64,000 nt of DNA from Candidatus Methylomirabilota bacterium (lineage in GTDB: Bacteria; Methylomirabilota; Methylomirabilia; Methylomirabilales; Methylomirabilaceae). Made by a program: the position numbers and the translations under genes. Numbering within the stretch: position 1 is the stretch's first letter; every line of letters begins with the position of its first letter. Shown here one piece after another: positions 7,003 to 14,479 of this stretch. The notes beneath the pieces are model-generated. The model searched no databases and was not told the origin of the DNA. It was given only the letters and a program-made list of their open reading frames with translations. Location: assembly GCA_028870115.1 (NCBI GenBank), contig JAGWQH010000082.1:62001-126000 (forward strand), written 5' to 3'.

Positions 7003-8064
7003 ATGATTGTGGGAGCGCTACAGAAACTGGTCGAGCGAAGGGACCTCAGCCCTGATGAGGCCTTCATGACCATGGAAGAAATGATGTTGGGGAAGGCGTC
7101 CGACCCGCAGATCGCGGCCTTCCTGACGGCGCTCCGGCTCAAGGGCGAAACGGTGGCTGAGATCACCGGTTTTGCGAGGGCGATGCGGGAGCAGGTCTCC
7201 CGAATCAGGGTGCGCAGCCGGGTCGACGCTTCAGGTTCCGGGACTGACACCGGGAGACTGGTCGATACCTGCGGCACCGGGGGCGACGCCAGTCACACCT
7301 TTAACATCTCAACGGCGGCTGCCTTCGTAGTGGCTGGAGCGGGTGTCCAGGTAGCCAAGCATGGCAACCGCTCCGTGTCGAGTCTGTGCGGAAGCGCCGA
7401 CGTCATGGAGGCGCTGGGCGTGGATCTCACGCTGACGCCGGAGCAGGTGGGGGAGTGCATCGACGAAGTCGGCATCGGGTTTCTGTACGCGCCGCTGTTG
7501 CACCCGGCCATGCGGCACGTGATGACGGCTCGCCGGGACATACGGATCCGGACGGTATTCAATATCCTTGGCCCACTCACCAATCCCGCCCAAGCGCCGG
7601 CTCAGGTAGTGGGCGTGTATGATGCGTGCCTCACCGAACTGTTGGCGACAGCCCTGATCGATCTGGGATCGAAACGGGCGTTTGTCGTCTGTGGCCTGGA
7701 TGGGCTTGATGAGCTCTCACCAGCGGCGGAGAGCCGGGTCTCTGAGGTCAAAGATGGGCGCGTTCATACCTACATGCTTTCGCCGGAGGATTTCGGTCTC
7801 ACACGGGCTTGCCTCAGCGACTTGCAGGGTGGCGGTGCGGAGGAGAATGCGGAGACCATCAGGCGAATCCTGGATGGAGAGAAGGGGCCGAAACGCGACG
7901 TGGTGCTGATGAATGCTGCGCTGGCCATTATCGCGGGCGGCAAAACCCATGACTTCCGGGATGGCGCCGGACTGGCGGCTCGCTCGATCGATACGGGCGC
8001 CGCCATGGAGAAGCTTCGCGGCCTGGTGGAGTTCAGTGAGCGACATGGCCGGCAAGGTGTGTAG
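7003..8064 (+). CDS. trpD: Anthranilate phosphoribosyltransferase
   Basis: A 353-residue enzyme that joins anthranilate to phosphoribosyl pyrophosphate. Diagnostic motifs are DTCGTGGDASHTFNIST (pyrophosphate binding), KHGNRSVSSLCGSADVMEAL and TVFNILGPLTNPA. The N-terminal helical domain (SPDEAFMTMEEMMLGKASDP) is complete, and the length is normal. GAAGGAG lies about 14 bases before the ATG. It follows trpG by 20 bases, and a GC-rich stem-loop sits directly after its stop codon. Confidence 0.96.
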   Translation: MIVGALQKLVERRDLSPDEAFMTMEEMMLGKASDPQIAAFLTALRLKGETVAEITGFARAMREQVSRIRVRSRVDASGSGTDTGRLVDTCGTGGDASHTFNISTAAAFVVAGAGVQVAKHGNRSVSSLCGSADVMEALGVDLTLTPEQVGECIDEVGIGFLYAPLLHPAMRHVMTARRDIRIRTVFNILGPLTNPAQAPAQVVGVYDACLTELLATALIDLGSKRAFVVCGLDGLDELSPAAESRVSEVKDGRVHTYMLSPEDFGLTRACLSDLQGGGAEENAETIRRILDGEKGPKRDVVLMNAALAIIAGGKTHDFRDGAGLAARSIDTGAAMEKLRGLVEFSERHGRQGV

Positions 8065-8084
8065 GGGCGCTGCTTGCTGCGCCC
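8065..8084 (+). repeat. Stem-loop after trpD
   Basis: GGGCGC at 8065-8070 and GCGCCC at 8079-8084 enclose an 8-base loop. The stem starts right after the trpD stop codon, in the 32-base gap before trpC. With no T-run it is more likely an RNA-stability or translational-spacing element than a terminator. Confidence 0.45.
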
Positions 8085-8096
8085 GCATAGTGCGTG

Positions 8097-8903
8097 ATGA
8101 TGCTGCGTCGCATTCTTGAGCACAAGCGGCAGGAGGTGGCGGAGCGGGAGGCAGGCGTCCCGCTCACGGAGATGAGGGCGCAAGCGTTCGACTCACCGCC
8201 TCCGCGCGATTTCACGACGGCTGTGACGAGGAGGCGAATGGAGACGGGGGTTGTTGAGCCTCTGAAGGCCATTGCCGAGATTAAACGCGCCTCGCCGTCG
8301 GCTGGGGTCATCCGCGAGCCGCTTGACGTGGCTGAGATTGCGGCGTCTTACCGGGCGGCCGGCGCACGCGCGATCTCGGTCCTTACGGATGGCCGGTTTT
8401 TCATGGGAAGTCTGGAGGACATCGCGACCGCCAGAGCGGCAGTTGATCTGCCGGTGCTCAGGAAAGAGTTTATCATTACCCCCTACCAGATTTATGAGAG
8501 CCGCACGCATCAGGCAGACGCGATCTTGCTGATCGCGGCGGCCCTTGAAGCCTCACAACTGCAAGACCTCTATTCGCTGGCCAAGTCGCTCTCCCTGCAC
8601 CCGCTGGTGGAGATCCACACCCTGGCGGAACTCGAAATCGCGAAGGCCGTGGGGGCTGCGCTGATCGGGATCAACAATCGCGATCTAGCGACGTTGGAGA
8701 CCCGATTGGAGACGACGTTTGCGCTCCTCCCACACCTTCCCCGGGAGGCTGTGGTCGTGAGTGAAAGCGGTATCAGGCGGCCGGAAGATGTCCGGCGCCT
8801 GGCTGAAGCCGGCGTAGACGCGATCCTGGTCGGTGAAGCCTTGCTGACAAGCCCGGATCCTGGGGGCAGACTTCGTGAGTTATTGGTGGGAGCCGAATGC
8901 TGA
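8097..8903 (+). CDS. trpC: Indole-3-glycerol phosphate synthase
   Basis: A TIM-barrel enzyme of 268 residues that closes the ring of carboxyphenylamino-deoxyribulose phosphate. Key motifs are AIAEIKRASPSAGVI (catalytic lysine), VLRKEFIITPYQIYES, LIGINNRDLATLE and VVSESGI. Three successive codons (GTG 8094, ATG 8097, ATG 8100) could start it; no ribosome site separates them. TrpC and TrpF are separate proteins here, unlike the fusion in enteric bacteria. Confidence 0.96.
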   Translation: MMLRRILEHKRQEVAEREAGVPLTEMRAQAFDSPPPRDFTTAVTRRRMETGVVEPLKAIAEIKRASPSAGVIREPLDVAEIAASYRAAGARAISVLTDGRFFMGSLEDIATARAAVDLPVLRKEFIITPYQIYESRTHQADAILLIAAALEASQLQDLYSLAKSLSLHPLVEIHTLAELEIAKAVGAALIGINNRDLATLETRLETTFALLPHLPREAVVVSESGIRRPEDVRRLAEAGVDAILVGEALLTSPDPGGRLRELLVGAEC

Positions 8904-8916
8904 GTAGAGTCGAAAG

Positions 8917-9540
8917 GTGATACGGGTCAAGATTTGCGGCATTACGTCGCGTGAAGATGCCTTGGCTGCGGTGGAGGCCGGTGCCGATGCCCTTGGCTTC
9001 ATCTTCGTGGAGGGGACGCCTCGGTACGTTGAGCCGGAGGCCGCGGCCGCCATTGCCGCCCTGATGCCGCCGTTTGTCGCCACGGTAGGGGTGTTCGTCG
9101 ACCGAACGCCTGAGGATATCGAGCGGATCGTGCGTGGATCAGGTCTAAGTCTCGCGCAACTGCACGGCCATGAGAGTCCAGACACATGCGGTCATTTGCG
9201 CGTTCCTTTCATCAAGGCTATCCGGATTCGAGATGAGCGCGACCTGGAGGGCTTACACATCTATCCGCAGGCGAGGGCGTTCCTGCTGGACGCTTACGTC
9301 GCTGGCCGACCTGGCGGGACGGGCAGAACCTTTCCCTTGGAGGTCGCCGCCAAGGCAGCGCGGCAGACCAGGGTCATCCTGTCCGGCGGTTTGACCCCGG
9401 ACAATGTCGCCCTAGCGGCCACACAAGTGAGGCCCTATGCAATCGATGTCTGTAGCGGTGTCGAGGCCTCTCCGGGTCGGAAAGATCATCACAAGGTGAG
9501 GGAGTTCATTGAGCAAGCCAGAAAAGCCGACGCGCGCTGA
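8917..9540 (+). CDS. trpF: Phosphoribosylanthranilate isomerase
   Basis: A 207-residue TIM-barrel isomerase acting between TrpD and TrpC. It starts [13 protein letters not shown], with the catalytic cysteine in [23 protein letters not shown] and [12 protein letters not shown] carry the substrate-binding loops, and IDVCSGVE is the second phosphate loop with the catalytic aspartate. The start is GTG with GAAAGG close upstream. Its last 32 bases overlap the start of trpB, consistent with translational coupling. Confidence 0.95.
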   Translation: MIRVKICGITSREDALAAVEAGADALGFIFVEGTPRYVEPEAAAAIAALMPPFVATVGVFVDRTPEDIERIVRGSGLSLAQLHGHESPDTCGHLRVPFIKAIRIRDERDLEGLHIYPQARAFLLDAYVAGRPGGTGRTFPLEVAAKAARQTRVILSGGLTPDNVALAATQVRPYAIDVCSGVEASPGRKDHHKVREFIEQARKADAR

Positions 9541-10801
9541 GACGCCCCATCAGGGTTCGCTTCCCGATGCCCGCGGACACTTCGGGAGGTACGGAGGGAA
9601 ATTTGTTCCGGAGACCCTGATGGCGGCGCTTGCGGAACTGGAGACGGTATATCTCCATGCCAAGGCTGATCCCGGCTTTGAGTCGGAGATGCAGAACTAT
9701 CTCCGGCATTATGTAGGACGCCCGACGCCGCTCTATTTCGCAGAACGGCTCACCAACTATCTGGGCGGGGCGCGGATCTATCTCAAACGTGAGGATCTGT
9801 GTCATACCGGGGCGCACAAGATCAACAATACTATGGGCCAGGCCTTGTTGGCCCGCCGCATGGGCAAGTCTCGGGTCATCGCCGAGACCGGGGCCGGGCA
9901 GCACGGGGTGGCCACAGCCACGGTCGCGGCCCGATTTGGCCTGACCTGTGAAGTCTATATGGGTACCGAGGATATGCGGCGACAGGCCTTGAACGTCGTC
10001 CGGATGCGGCTGCTGGGCGCCAAGGTGACCCCGGTTGAGTCGGGCAGTCGGACACTGAAGGACGCCATTAACGAGGCGATGCGTGACTGGGTCACCAACG
10101 TCGAGACGACTCATTATGTGCTGGGCTCAGTCCTGGGGGCTCATCCGTACCCGATGATGGTTCGAGATTTTCAGTCGGTCATCGGCAAGGAGACCAGGGC
10201 ACAGATCCTGGAGCTCGAGGGCAGACTGCCGAGCTGCCTGGTAGCCTGCGTCGGCGGCGGCAGCAACTCGATCGGCTTGTTCCACAACTTTCTTGATGAG
10301 CCGACTGTCCGAATGATCGGAGTAGAGGCGGGTGGACTCGGCATCGACACCGGTCGTCACGCCGCCCGATTTGCGTCGGGTGAACTGGGCGTCCTGCACG
10401 GAACGCTGAGCTTCGTTCTGCAGGATGGCGATGGGCAGATTCGACCGACCCACTCAGTCTCAGCCGGTCTCGATTATCCGAGCGTCGGTCCGGAGCACAG
10501 TTATCTCCGAGACCTCGGGCGGATCGATTTTGTTTCGGCTACCGACGCTGAGGCGCTGGAGGCTTTTCAGCTTCTGAGCCGGCTTGAAGGGCTGATCCCG
10601 GCGTTGGAGAGCGCGCATGCCATCGCTTACGTGAAGAAGCTGGCCCCGACGCTGGGCAAGGACCAGATTGTGGTCGTGAACCTATCAGGCCGAGGCGACA
10701 AAGACGTAGAGGTTGTGGCGAATCTATTGGAGTCTGAGTCGCAAAATCCCTCCAACCACCCTTTACAAAAGGGGGGCACGGAGGGATTTGGGGTGCGATG
10801 A
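9509..10801 (+). CDS. trpB: Tryptophan synthase beta chain, with repeat-derived tail
   Basis: A 430-residue PLP enzyme that condenses indole with serine. The conserved start [19 protein letters not shown], the PLP lysine in HTGAHKINN, the GGGSNS phosphate loop and the HAIAY region are all intact. The first usable start is a TTG at 9509 inside trpF; no ATG precedes the conserved domain. The family usually ends near the segment [11 protein letters not shown]. Here some 35 more residues follow, the last 20 or so encoded by an inverted repeat (10744-10789). The stop overlaps the trpA ATG as ATGA. Confidence 0.95.
   Translation: MSKPEKPTRAETPHQGSLPDARGHFGRYGGKFVPETLMAALAELETVYLHAKADPGFESEMQNYLRHYVGRPTPLYFAERLTNYLGGARIYLKREDLCHTGAHKINNTMGQALLARRMGKSRVIAETGAGQHGVATATVAARFGLTCEVYMGTEDMRRQALNVVRMRLLGAKVTPVESGSRTLKDAINEAMRDWVTNVETTHYVLGSVLGAHPYPMMVRDFQSVIGKETRAQILELEGRLPSCLVACVGGGSNSIGLFHNFLDEPTVRMIGVEAGGLGIDTGRHAARFASGELGVLHGTLSFVLQDGDGQIRPTHSVSAGLDYPSVGPEHSYLRDLGRIDFVSATDAEALEAFQLLSRLEGLIPALESAHAIAYVKKLAPTLGKDQIVVVNLSGRGDKDVEVVANLLESESQNPSNHPLQKGGTEGFGVR
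10744..10789 (+). repeat. Inverted repeat inside the 3' end of trpB
   Basis: Arms AAATCCCTCC (10744-10753) and GGAGGGATTT (10780-10789) are perfect complements; an inner pair CCCTTT/AAAGGG tightens the hairpin. The element is translated as the trpB tail and ends just before the overlapping trpA start. It resembles the mobile palindromic repeats common between genes in many bacteria, here absorbed into a coding frame. Confidence 0.65.
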
Positions 10802-11601
10802 GCATGAATCGAATTGATGAGCGCTTCCGTCGTCTCAGGAAATCCGGTGAGCGGGCCCTGATGCCGTACTTGACGGCCGGCGATCCTGACCTTGATACTA
10901 CTCGTTTACTCATCTTGGAGTTCGAAAAGCGCGGCGCGGATCTGATAGAGATCGGCGTACCGTTCTCGGACCCTCTAGCGGATGGTACGACCATCCAACG
11001 GGCGTCCCAACGGGCGCTGCTGAGTGGCACGACGCTCCCGCGAATCCTCGATATGATACGGGAGCTTCGCGCGGAATGTCGGCTGCCGCTGCTCTTAATG
11101 AGTTATGTGAACCCGATCTTTCATTTCGGGTTTAGTCGGTTCGCCAAGGAGGCTGCAGCGGCGGGTGTCGATGGGTTGATCGTGCCGGATCTGCCGCCTG
11201 AGGAGGCAACCGAGTTGATCGAGGCGGCGGGCGCTTATGACCTTCACACCATCTTCCTGATCGCTCCGACCAGTCGACCCGAGCGGGTACGGACGATCGC
11301 GGCCGCCTCAAAGGGCTTTATCTACTATGTCTCCTTGCGAGGCGTGACCGGGGCGCGTACCGGCTTGAGCGAGGATCTCGAAACCAGCCTTCGGATGATC
11401 AGAGCTGAGACCGACCTGCCGCTTGCGGTAGGGTTTGGCGTCTCAACACCCGAGCAGGTGCGGATGGTGTCGAGGGTGGCGGATGGCGTAATCGTAGGAA
11501 GCGCCATTGTCTCGTTGCTGGAACAAACAGCCGGGCAAGCAGATCAGTTGAAACGCGCGGGTGATTTTGTTGCTTTGTTGAAGACGTCGACCATCGAGTA
11601 G
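10798..11601 (+). CDS. trpA: Tryptophan synthase alpha chain
   Basis: A 267-residue TIM barrel that splits indole-glycerol phosphate and channels indole to TrpB. The catalytic glutamate and aspartate appear in [42 protein letters not shown] and [12 protein letters not shown] are also characteristic. It starts with ATG overlapping the trpB stop (10798); a second ATG two codons later is possible. It is the last trp gene; the next gene, pilM, has its own promoter. Confidence 0.96.
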   Translation: MSMNRIDERFRRLRKSGERALMPYLTAGDPDLDTTRLLILEFEKRGADLIEIGVPFSDPLADGTTIQRASQRALLSGTTLPRILDMIRELRAECRLPLLLMSYVNPIFHFGFSRFAKEAAAAGVDGLIVPDLPPEEATELIEAAGAYDLHTIFLIAPTSRPERVRTIAAASKGFIYYVSLRGVTGARTGLSEDLETSLRMIRAETDLPLAVGFGVSTPEQVRMVSRVADGVIVGSAIVSLLEQTAGQADQLKRAGDFVALLKTSTIE

Positions 11602-11670
11602 AAACCTTCCGGTTCATATCTGTAACTACCTATCACTACGCATGGATGTGACTCTTCCATCCGATATTGC

Positions 11671-11700
11671 TTGACAAACCCCCCAGTGACGGCGTATGAA
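11671..11700 (+). promoter_or_regulatory. Promoter of the pilMNOPQ operon
   Basis: TTGACA at 11671-11676 and TATGAA at 11695-11700 with an 18-base spacer. It lies 56 bases before the pilM ATG, in a 155-base gap after trpA. The -10 region also contains GGCGTA, a half of the LuxR-type operator, without the second arm. Confidence 0.5.
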
Positions 11701-11756
11701 GGTTGATATAGGACTACGTTTCAATAACAGATGGTTGCTAACAGTAGGAAATAGCA

Positions 11757-12827
11757 ATGTTTTCATGGATGGCGCGTCAAAGGGAACTAGTTGGATTGGA
11801 TATCGGGACCAGTTCTATCAAGGCCGTGCATGTTTTACGATCACGAAGTTCTTATAAGGTAGCCGAATTAGGCATCGTCCAAATCCATCCCGAGGCGATC
11901 GTAGATGGAATCATCATGGATGCTGCTGCCATCAGCACCGCCATTCGGCAACTCTTTGACAAGCATGGCATTGCCGTCAAGGATGTGGCCTTTTCTGTTT
12001 CCGGGCATTCGGTCATTATCAAAAAGATTAAAGTTCCCAAGATGAAGACGGCAGAACTGCGCGAAGGGATCGCGTGGGAGGCTGAGCAGCACATTCCGTA
12101 CTCGATCGAGGACGTCAACCTTGACTTCCAGATTCTGCGAGAGGTCGGTCCAGACGAGCAGGAGATGGATGTGCTGCTGGTCGCTGTGAAAAAGGACACC
12201 CTGAACGACTATCTCGCGGTAATTTCGGGGGCTGGGCTGAGTGCCGCAGTCGTTGATGTGGACGCCTTTGCCATCGAGAATGCCTTCACGATGCCTAAGA
12301 AGGTCCAGTCGGATGAGGTAGTGGCCCTTGTGAACGTCGGAGCGGCCGTTACCAATATCAATATCCTTCACGGTGGTATCTCAGATTTTACCAGGGATAG
12401 CCCACTGGGGGGTAATCGACATACTGAATCACTACAGAAGAGCGTGGGCTTAAGTTTTGAACAAGCCGAGGCGTTAAAGAAGGGGGAGCCGGTTGACGGG
12501 CACAGCTTCGCGGAATCCACACCTATAATTGAAATGGTCAATGGCGAGTTGGCTATGGAGATACGACGCTCCTTCGATTTTTATCACTCAACGAGCCAAA
12601 AGGATACGATTCACCGCGTCGTATTGAGCGGTGGGTGCGCGCTGTTGCCGGATTTTGCGCCCTCTCTCTCAAGAGCGCTTGAGCTTCCGGTTGAGATCGC
12701 CAATCCTTTTCAATACATCGTTGCCGATTCAAAGAAGTTCGATATCCAATACCTGGCCAGTATCGCGCCCCAGATGACAGTCGCGGTGGGATTGGCCCTT
12801 CGCGAGCCGGAGGATGATGCCGGATGA
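11757..12827 (+). CDS. pilM: Type IV pilus assembly ATPase-like protein PilM
   Basis: A 356-residue actin-like cytoplasmic protein. The N-terminal LVGLDIGTSSIKAVHV is the phosphate-1 motif of the FtsA/PilM fold, and VVLSGGCALLPDF the later adenosine motif. PilM binds the short cytoplasmic tail of PilN and helps place the pilus machine at the inner membrane. It is the first gene of pilMNOPQ; its stop overlaps the pilN start by four bases. Confidence 0.95.
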   Translation: MFSWMARQRELVGLDIGTSSIKAVHVLRSRSSYKVAELGIVQIHPEAIVDGIIMDAAAISTAIRQLFDKHGIAVKDVAFSVSGHSVIIKKIKVPKMKTAELREGIAWEAEQHIPYSIEDVNLDFQILREVGPDEQEMDVLLVAVKKDTLNDYLAVISGAGLSAAVVDVDAFAIENAFTMPKKVQSDEVVALVNVGAAVTNINILHGGISDFTRDSPLGGNRHTESLQKSVGLSFEQAEALKKGEPVDGHSFAESTPIIEMVNGELAMEIRRSFDFYHSTSQKDTIHRVVLSGGCALLPDFAPSLSRALELPVEIANPFQYIVADSKKFDIQYLASIAPQMTVAVGLALREPEDDAG

Positions 12828-13366
12828 TCAGGATCAACCTTCTGCCGCGTGAGAAGCGACGAAGAAAGAGTCGCGTCAAGGTCCCTCAGGCAGCGATCGT
12901 TGCCTTGGTGATTCTTACTGTTGGTGGCATGTGGGGATACTGGTGGTTTGTAAAGCGGGACGTAGAACGACTTCGGACGGACATCGCCGCGACAAAAAGC
13001 AAGATCGCCAGCAACCAACAGGCTATCAAAGTGGTTGAGCAGTATACCCGCGACAAGAAACAGCTTCAGGACCGCCTGACACTCGTTCAGCAATTGGCCG
13101 CCGCCCAAAATAATTCGGTCCGTCTGCTTGATGGCATCGCCCAGGCCTTGCCTGAGGGCGGTTGGCTCACTGAAATCAAAAAAGACTCTGGAAAGCTCAT
13201 CATTCAAGGATATGCCTCCTCACACTTTGTCGTCGCCGAATTGATGTTGGCGCTTCAGAGACTCAAGCCGATTATTAACAGCGTTGAGTTAAAATTTTCG
13301 GAGCTCGCGTCGCACGAAAGCAGGCCAGTCGAACGATTTGAGATTCTTATGACCTTGTCGGTGTAG
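12824..13366 (+). CDS. pilN: Type IV pilus inner-membrane protein PilN
   Basis: A 180-residue bitopic membrane protein. The family motif IRINLLPREKRRRK at the extreme N-terminus is the PilM-binding tail. A single membrane helix follows (residues 24-42), then a coiled coil (about 45-85) and a small periplasmic ferredoxin-like domain. It forms heterodimers with PilO. ATGA overlap with pilM indicates coupled translation. Confidence 0.95.
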   Translation: MIRINLLPREKRRRKSRVKVPQAAIVALVILTVGGMWGYWWFVKRDVERLRTDIAATKSKIASNQQAIKVVEQYTRDKKQLQDRLTLVQQLAAAQNNSVRLLDGIAQALPEGGWLTEIKKDSGKLIIQGYASSHFVVAELMLALQRLKPIINSVELKFSELASHESRPVERFEILMTLSV

Positions 13367-13383
13367 ACAGAAGGAGGAGAGGG

Positions 13384-14004
13384 ATGCTGTCTTCTGTTGA
13401 TCTATCGGCCTACACTGCCAACTTCCCGCTGAAGCAAAAGGTTGCTCTCGGCGTCATATTCGGTACGCTTGCGGCCGTCGTCTATTGGCAATTCATTCTC
13501 GGATCGGAGTGGACCGCACGGAGCGAGGCTCAGGCTGAATTGCTCCGCTTGAAAGCACAGGTGGAGCAGACCAGGCAGATCGCAAGCCAAAAACCTCGCC
13601 TGGAACAAGACATCACGCTCTTGCGAGCACAGCTCCAGCGTACGGTCCTGCAGCTTCCGACTGAAAAGGAGATTCCATCGCTGCTGAAACGGGTTGCCAC
13701 TCTCGGCCAGGAGGCGGATCTCGACGTTGCCTTATTCAAGCCAGGAACCCCGGTGGCGAAGGAGTTCTATACTGAGGTTCCAGTACAACTGAAGGTGATG
13801 GGGACATACCACGACCTCGGACTGCTCTTTGAGCGACTTGGCCGGTTGGAACGGATTGTCAACGTGGCCGACCTGACGATTCGCCAGGCAGCGAAAGGGC
13901 AGAGGGCTGGAGACAGCATTCAGGCCGAGTTTGGTGTGGTGACCTACACCTACACAGGTACTTCGGCAGCGAAGAGTGGTGAGGCTGCGAGTGTGGCAAA
14001 ATAG
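13384..14004 (+). CDS. pilO: Type IV pilus inner-membrane protein PilO
   Basis: A 206-residue partner of PilN with the same plan: a short cytoplasmic end, one membrane helix (about residues 20-38), a coiled coil with heptad leucines (about 45-90) and a periplasmic domain that includes LPTEKEIPSLLKRVATLGQE. It has the ribosome site AGAAGGAGAG. It links the cytoplasmic ring to the PilP-PilQ channel. Confidence 0.93.
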   Translation: MLSSVDLSAYTANFPLKQKVALGVIFGTLAAVVYWQFILGSEWTARSEAQAELLRLKAQVEQTRQIASQKPRLEQDITLLRAQLQRTVLQLPTEKEIPSLLKRVATLGQEADLDVALFKPGTPVAKEFYTEVPVQLKVMGTYHDLGLLFERLGRLERIVNVADLTIRQAAKGQRAGDSIQAEFGVVTYTYTGTSAAKSGEAASVAK

Positions 14005-14479
14005 GATCCTGCGCAAGATGGCTGTTGGCATCGTGATCACCCCTATTTTTGTGACCGCCCTGGCCTGCGGCAGGGATACAATGCCGCCCGCGCCTTCGCC
14101 TGTTCAGAGCCTGCCCAAGCCTGTACCTCCCGTTACCTCCTTACCTCAAGAGGAGAAGCAGAGTCCCGCGTCGTACCAGTCCCGGGGGCGTCGCGATCCG
14201 TTTCGGCCACCTCGGGCCATGACGGCGGAAAAGCCCCCGACGGTACATCTGAATCTAACGGGTATTGTCCGGGAAGCTCACTCCTACTATGCGTTGGTGG
14301 AGTCGGATTCATCACCCGGTATGGGGTACATCATCCATGAAAACGACGTGGTTGATTCGGCCAAAGTCGTCAAGATTACCAAGGATAGTGTCGTATTTGA
14401 GGTGCACACAAAGAATTCGGAGGGCAAGTTGCTCACCCGCTACGTAGAAAAACATATGCTGTCAGTACAGTCCAGATGA
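13976..14479 (+). CDS. pilP: Type IV pilus lipoprotein PilP
   Basis: A pilot-type lipoprotein of up to 167 residues. A signal sequence with upstream basic residues ends ALACGRD, a relaxed lipobox. A proline-rich linker leads to YQSRGRRDPFRPP, the conserved segment that precedes the small beta domain docking on PilQ (VHLNLTGIVREAHSYYALVE). The frame opens at a GTG within pilO; an internal GTG or the ATG at 14018 are alternatives, so the exact N-terminus is open. The stop overlaps the pilQ start. Confidence 0.88.
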   Translation: MVRLRVWQNRILRKMAVGIVITPIFVTALACGRDTMPPAPSPVQSLPKPVPPVTSLPQEEKQSPASYQSRGRRDPFRPPRAMTAEKPPTVHLNLTGIVREAHSYYALVESDSSPGMGYIIHENDVVDSAKVVKITKDSVVFEVHTKNSEGKLLTRYVEKHMLSVQSR

